Shown piece after piece: positions 60,201-64,000 of a stretch of DNA of 64,000 nucleotides. This DNA comes from Spinacia oleracea (Eukaryota; Streptophyta; Magnoliopsida; Caryophyllales; Amaranthaceae). The notes under the pieces were generated by a model. That model made no database searches. It was not told the origin of the DNA and saw only the letters and a list, made by a program, of their open reading frames with translations. The position numbers were made by a program, and so were the translations under genes. How positions within the stretch are numbered: the first letter of the stretch is position 1; every line of letters starts with the position of its first letter. The stretch is from the NCBI RefSeq assembly GCF_020520425.1, contig NC_079492.1:141302361-141366360 (forward strand), given 5' to 3'.

Positions 60201-63133
60201 AACTACTACCTATTAAATTAAATAAGTCAATTCAAGTACCTTAAACTCTGTGTCGGTCAAACCGGGTCGAGTATTCCGGGACGGAGGGAGTATAATAAAA
60301 TACAGATAAAAGTAAGATAAATGTGTAAAAAGATGGATGAGTGTAAGAAAAAAATGAATAAAGTAAGAGAAAGTGAATGGAGAATTGTAAATATTATGGG
60401 GTAAGAAGGATAAGGTAGTAAATTTTCATGTCCTTAATATAATAAAACAAAGTGTAAAAAACATTATAAACCAGACTAAAACGGAAAGTGTAAAGATCAT
60501 TTTGAAACGGAGGTAGTAAATTTTAACTGACTATCCCTTATGATGTTTTTCATTCTTAAGTCTTACCAATTGTTAACTTTTGTTGATACTTATGTACAGC
60601 ATCTGTTTTCGGAGAGTTGTGGAAATTGGAACCTTTATGTGAAGAAAGAAGTGATAAATGGCGAAAAGAGATGGATTGGTTACTTTCTCCTGCTAATCAT
60701 ATGGTTGAATTGGTTCCTGCTAAGCAAAGTGGTACAAATGGCCGGAACTTTGAGGTGCCTGTTATTCCTGCATAATATTTGAGCCAATTTTATTAGGTAT
60801 TCTTATTCTAACTTCTGTTAATTTTTGGACATTGGACCAGATAATGACACCCAAAGCTCGTACAGATGTTCATATCAACCTTCCAGCACTTCAGAAGATA
60901 GACTCCATGCTTATTGTAGGTGATCTCTTCATTTCACTGAATGTAAAATAGTAGAATTATGGATGGATGATCTTTTATCAATGCCCGTTATAACACCGAA
61001 CTATGGAATTTGAATTACATCAGGAGTTTCTGGACTCAATGATGGGAACAGAATTTTGGTATGGAGAAGGCAATAGCCGGAAAGAAGGAAGAGGGGGGAG
61101 TGAAAGGCAGAGCAAAAGGTGGTGGCTTCCATCCCCACGAGTACCGTCTGGTGGTCTCTCGGAAAGTGCACGAAAGAAGTTGCATTCTCAGGGTAATATG
61201 GTCCATCAAGTTTTCAAGGCTGCCAAATCCATCAATGAGAATGTCTTGCTTGAAATGCCAGTTCCTAAAGACATTCAGGAAGCACTTCCCAAGGTAAGCC
61301 ATTTTATTTCTATCTAAGCATTAGACATTGCATTTTCGGTGTAAAATGATTTTCATGGAAAACAATTTACAATGGAAAACACAATTCCAAAATTAGTTTT
61401 CTGTTGTTTGGTTCCATGTAAGAAAAATGATGAAACGAAAGGAAATGGAAAGGGAAAGTAGGGAGGCAGTGAGAGGAGTGTACAAGAGAGATAAGGAAAA
61501 CAAATTTCCCTTCATTTTGAAGGGTAAAATGGTTTTCCATCAATGGGAGATCAATTTTACTCCTAGGGAAAATAGTTTTACACTCATTTGCAAACCAAAC
61601 AATGTAAAATTGAAAATAGAGGAAAACAGTTTCCAAGAAAATGTTTCACGCCTTACCAAACGAAGCCTTAGTGCAACTCATTGCATTTTTTGAGTAAAAC
61701 TACCTTATCTTGGGACTAGGGGCACAATATTTTCATGAGAATTGCATTAATCGTCGATAAGTTAAGTTGTTAACTCAATCAATGTGGGTGTATTGCAGAC
61801 TGGAAGGGATTGTCTAGGGGAAGATTTGTATAAAGTGATAGCCTCAGGGTCAAGTTCAGCATCAGAAATCATTGATTTCCTGAAACTGAGATCTGAACAT
61901 GAGGCTCTTGACATTATCAATAAGCTAGAGGCTGCAGCACTAGCATGGAGAGTAAGAATCAAAGAGCAAGTTCATGGCATCAAAACTCCTGTCAGAACAT
62001 CTTGGCCCTTTACGAAGGACCCGGCACCTGAGGTTTGTAAGGTGGAGTCACTGTTGTTCTCCGTGGATGCACTTCTGTGTCAGTTGAAGATGAGGTATCC
62101 GTGCCTTCCTCATACATTCCTCAATGTCACGAAAATACAGTATGGCAAGGTTAGTACTATAACTGGATACCGTGACTTCTAATTATTTGATCTATGTAAT
62201 GATTAATGGGAGTTTTGTTCTCTAAGGATGTTCTTTCGCGTAGTTTATCCTTTACCAAGAAAAATCTTAAAATTAGTAAATATGCTGTTGAGAAGCAGAA
62301 TCTGAGAAAGGGCTACTCTGCCTTGGTGAAATTAGGAAATGGCTTTTCGAGAAGTAGGAAACAGAAATATACAAATTTTGTATTTAAATTTGATAGTATA
62401 AGAAGTATTACAGTTACATTTAGTTATCTTTTAGATAAATAAAGTGTATCCATTGAGTTTAGATACATTTTGTTCACTGAAAGAGTGACCGGCAAAAGAA
62501 AAAATGTTCAGCAGAGATTTTTTCAAAGTGTTGAAGAGTTTCCTGAAATAAAATGATTGATGAAGAATTACATTTATGTGGTGTTCTTGCAACATACAGG
62601 GTAGAAAATGTATGTTTCTAGATTTTGTTTACTCTAAGTTGATCTGACTACCGAGTTTTTGTTTCTTTGTATACCTTTATGAATAAAGTCGTTAAGAACA
62701 TGATTATTTAGTTTCTTATATTGGCTCATAATATGTCATTTTTACACAGGATATTGGGCATTCGATTCTTGAAGCATATTCCAGAGTTCTTGGAAACTTG
62801 GCTTTCAGCATACTGTCAAGGATTGGAGATATCCTGCAAGAAGATCACTTGAGCAATCCCAATTCACCAGTGCCAACATGTTACTTTTCACCAGGATCAA
62901 GTATTAATGGAATAATGGATAGCCCCATTACCAACCCACGTATAAGGCATTCGCTTGTTGAAAGAATGAACAAGGCAGACGGATACTTTAGTGATTCAAA
63001 CCCTAGCAGAAGTTCTGATTCAGAGATTTCATCAAGTACTGACACAAAGTCTAGCTCAGTTACTGCAACACCTAGTTCTAGCCGTATCTGGTGCATAGGT
63101 AAAGATGCATCCCCAGATAGTTCTTTCACCTAA
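51283..63133 (+). CDS. ROPGEF14: ROP guanine nucleotide exchange factor, ROPGEF14 type (PRONE domain)
   Basis: Seven coding exons join in phase into 569 residues: 51283-51367, 59086-59475, 60600-60754, 60841-60915, 61024-61293, 61799-62149, 62750-63133. PRONE factors activate Rho-of-plants GTPases at the plasma membrane by exchanging GDP for GTP. The PRONE domain runs from about residue 119 ([18 protein letters not shown]) through [14 protein letters not shown]-x-D-x-H-x-N-L-P-A-L-Q-K and K-R-W-W-L-P-S-P (266-273) to L-S-R-I-G-D-I-L (about 475). Exon 1 encodes a basic start (V-R-R-R-L-G-C-C) followed by [11 protein letters not shown]. Together with M-T-Y-D-G-L-E-S-C this recalls ROPGEF14 rather than the pollen ROPGEFs. 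The Ser-rich C-tail is probably regulatory. The first coding intron is 7.7 kb. Confidence 0.93.
51904..52038. mobile_element. Tourist-like MITE with GAACT repeats
   Basis: TAA duplications, ends GGCTCTGTTCTTT and AAAGAACAGGGCC. The interior is a (GAACT)n-type array in which 'gaactgaactgaact' recurs. Non-coding. Confidence 0.88.
52365..52692. mobile_element. Stowaway MITE, 328 bp
   Basis: TA-flanked intact copy of the CTCCCTCCGTCCCGGAATACT family, in the orientation of 56195 and 59964. Confidence 0.93.
53114..53503. mobile_element. hAT-like non-autonomous element, TAGACCTG family
   Basis: Exact 8-bp duplications CCCGTGAC (53106-53113 and 53504-53511) flank ends TAGGCCTGGTTATCGGGC and ...CCAATATCCAGGTCTA. 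The left half is rich in GGGTCGGG and GGGCGGGTCA; the right half has repeated 'cctgtccaataa'. Confidence 0.88.
54652..54925. mobile_element. hAT-like non-autonomous element with perfect inverted ends
   Basis: TAGACCTGTTCAACGGGC at the left has an exact inverted copy at the right. The flanking octamers ggctccac and gactccac match at 7 of 8. The interior is rich in GGGCCGGGC words. Shortest and cleanest member of the family here. Confidence 0.88.
56100..57110. repeat. Minisatellite, unit about 95-100 bp, split by a Stowaway
   Basis: The phrase 'tattgaacatatattagttttataagttgaa..tagttgaacatgattttgtataagttgaacataagact..gaaactgaacatcacacaaaag' recurs at least five times between 56521 and 57050, with an earlier partial unit before 56194. 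The Stowaway 56195-56519 sits at a TA inside a unit. Confidence 0.85.
56195..56519. mobile_element. Stowaway MITE inside the minisatellite
   Basis: TA duplications and full CTCCCTCCGTCCCGG/...GGACGGAGGGAG ends. Excising it rejoins 'gaacata' and 'ttagttttataag', restoring a repeat unit. Confidence 0.93.
57265..57765 (-). pseudogene. TFIIA large-subunit (alpha/beta) gene fragment, broken
   Basis: On the minus strand, 57740-57631 reads [19 protein letters not shown], then N-G-G-P-G-E-K-V-L, stop, E-L-Q-G, the N-terminal helical domain of plant TFIIA-L, a general transcription factor that binds TBP. After a 214-bp intron with intact signals (GTATGT...TTTCAG, 57417-57630) the next exon reads [13 protein letters not shown] and, after a frameshift, [10 protein letters not shown], then F-P-P and stop. 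Damage includes an in-frame TAA, W to R, a frameshift and a deletion after E-E-Y. The retained intron shows a DNA-level duplicate, not a retrocopy. No remaining TFIIA-L exons were found. It lies antisense inside ROPGEF14 intron 1. Confidence 0.85.
57811..57841. repeat. (TTGCAA) hexanucleotide microsatellite
   Basis: About five units of 'gcaatt' follow one another, just upstream (minus strand sense) of the TFIIA-L relic. Confidence 0.9.
59495..60516. mobile_element. Stowaway split by a Tourist and a second Stowaway
   Basis: The outer ends CTACTTCCGTTTCATAAAG and ...TTTTGAAACGGAGGTAG with TA on both sides belong to the 17643 family. Inside are a Tourist-like element (59545-59933, ends GGGGTGTGTTCGGC and GCCGAACAGGGCC, flanks TTA/TAG, full of 'gtagcggttagcg' words) and an intact 327-bp Stowaway (59964-60290). 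The whole nest occupies most of ROPGEF14 intron 2, starting 20 bases after the donor. Confidence 0.88.
61335..61675. mobile_element. Probable Tourist-like fragment in ROPGEF14 intron 5
   Basis: The left part ('gtgtaaaatgattttcatggaaaac') and right part ('ttttccaagaaaatgtttcacgccttaccaaacgaagcc-tta') are complementary in style to the ends at 14403 and 43646, but the left end is degenerate. Open frames inside are fold-back artefacts. Confidence 0.55.
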
Positions 63134-63673
63134 TTAAGTTATCTACTCTTTGGTAGCTTCTTCCTGTATATGAGTATGACTCTATTCTAATCAAAGACGA
63201 TGTTTTCTTCCTCAAATTTACTTTCTTCTGAAAGTGGACTTATTGGTGATTGACATCTTATAGATTTTGGGAGTATCATAGTATAGTATATATGAAACAT
63301 ACATCCAGGCATATTAATTTTGTGTTGTTGATATACTATATATGGTTCTGCTCCTGGCTTGAACCCATTTAAAATTCTTCCTAAAACTGTGAACTAATTT
63401 TACTCGGCGTACTCAGAGGAACTATCAGCTCTTGCTTCATCATATATACTACTACGGAGTACCTCTGTTTTCTTGTTTCTACTGTACAGATACGAGTATT
63501 AATCAGTGACAAAGTATTGAAAACTGAATCAGGGAAGTTTTATTACTGAAAGCATACATGAAGGAAGCAATTCAAATTCAATATACAACCACCACGATAG
63601 CAGATCGATGAATTACTTTATATTCAAAAGCAGGAATGCATGTGAAGAGTTGAAAGCATGGTGGAAGGTGAGT
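63134..63673. other. Convergent 3' regions of ROPGEF14 and the aerolysin-like gene
   Basis: Only 540 bases separate the two stop codons, so the 3' ends of the two transcripts may lie close or overlap. A TACGGAGTA motif lies at 63453. No gene is contained. Confidence 0.5.
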
Positions 63674-64000
63674 TCAGACTAATGGGCGAGACTCAGCATG
63701 ACTGTGAAAGTTGAAATTGTTAACACCAGTGTAAACACCACCATAGACATCGTGAATATGTACGGTGCCATCAGTTCGAAGGTCTCGTACAGTATAGTCG
63801 AATGGGATATCAGATTTTCCTCTAGTAGCGAGCAGAGTTGCTGTGACATGAGTCATGGGGGGTACAGGAAAAGAGTAATCCTGCTCATGTTCAACAATCT
63901 CAGTATGGGTTTCTCCCCATTCATATTCACCTTGAAAATTTGCAGATACTTCAAAACCAAATCTACCAATAAACGGAATCCTAGAACTGAAGGACATTGT
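63674..64000 (-). CDS. Aerolysin-fold (agglutinin/ETX-MTX2-like) protein, C-terminal part
   Basis: Open from the window edge to TGA at 63674, 108 codons in view; the ATG at 63997 is probably internal. The segment has alternating polar/hydrophobic strands, S-R-I-P-F-I-G-R-F-G-F-E-V-S-A, then G-E-Y-E-W-G-E-T and P-P-M-T-H-V-T-A-T, ending D-V-Y-G-G-V-Y-T-G-V-N. This resembles the C-terminal aerolysin/ETX-MTX2 module that in plants follows amaranthin-type agglutinin domains; such proteins are defence lectins. Upstream lectin domains would lie beyond 64000. Pore-forming activity is not established for plant members and cannot be judged here. Confidence 0.8.
   Translation of the reverse strand, partial: TMSFSSRIPFIGRFGFEVSANFQGEYEWGETHTEIVEHEQDYSFPVPPMTHVTATLLATRGKSDIPFDYTVRDLRTDGTVHIHDVYGGVYTGVNNFNFHSHAESRPLV

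Noticed and set aside
62206-62442. 78-codon frame inside ROPGEF14 intron 6
   Set aside because: Flanking exons join in phase without it and no domain is visible.

Overview
This is nuclear DNA from a flowering plant: split genes with T-rich introns, A/T-rich spacers, and many small DNA transposons, three non-autonomous Helitrons, tRNA-derived SINE-like pieces, a LINE remnant and one young Ty1/copia element. Protein style, repeat style and very frequent TACTCCGTA motifs suggest a eudicot, probably Caryophyllales/Amaranthaceae (spinach-beet-quinoa group). That placement is inference; no species can be proven from the sequence alone.

Layout. 1-5304: low-coding, T-rich DNA with small in-phase exon candidates on the plus strand, probably the 3' part of an intron-rich gene I do not recognise. 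5.3-12.4 kb: transposon-rich spacer (Helitrons 6501-7906 and 8279-8896, a GGCGG-ended element, nested Stowaways). 12694-17344: a three-exon WRKY transcription factor gene, group IIc, WRKY57 type. 17.6-28.5 kb: mostly transposons, including a scrap of chloroplast petA inside a Stowaway. 28.5-38.3 kb: a large inverted duplication carrying two copies of one secreted eight-cysteine protein gene in divergent orientation; the spacer holds a LINE remnant, an apparently intact copia element (31358-36363) and a CACTA-type MITE. 39219-40241: an intronless multispanning membrane protein gene. 40.2-49.6 kb: repeats only. About 49.7-63.5 kb: a ROPGEF14-type Rho-of-plants exchange factor gene whose short first coding exon (51283-51367) lies 7.7 kb upstream of the rest; its first coding intron contains a broken antisense TFIIA large-subunit gene fragment, hAT-type elements and a minisatellite. 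63674-64000: the 3' end of an aerolysin-fold (agglutinin/ETX-MTX2-like) protein gene on the minus strand, convergent with ROPGEF14 and cut by the window edge.

The genes are ordinary dispersed plant loci (transcription factor, cell-wall or lipid-binding-type secreted protein, membrane protein, ROP GTPase signalling, defence-type lectin/pore protein) and do not form a pathway or cluster. I found no convincing new multi-gene system. The most informative signals are structural: a 9-mer (TACTCCGTA) present 17 times where about 0.4 is expected, possibly a transposon footprint; an exon-head duplication that seems to have relocated a splice site in WRKY57; the petA scrap in a MITE; and the antisense TFIIA-L relic in the ROPGEF14 intron.
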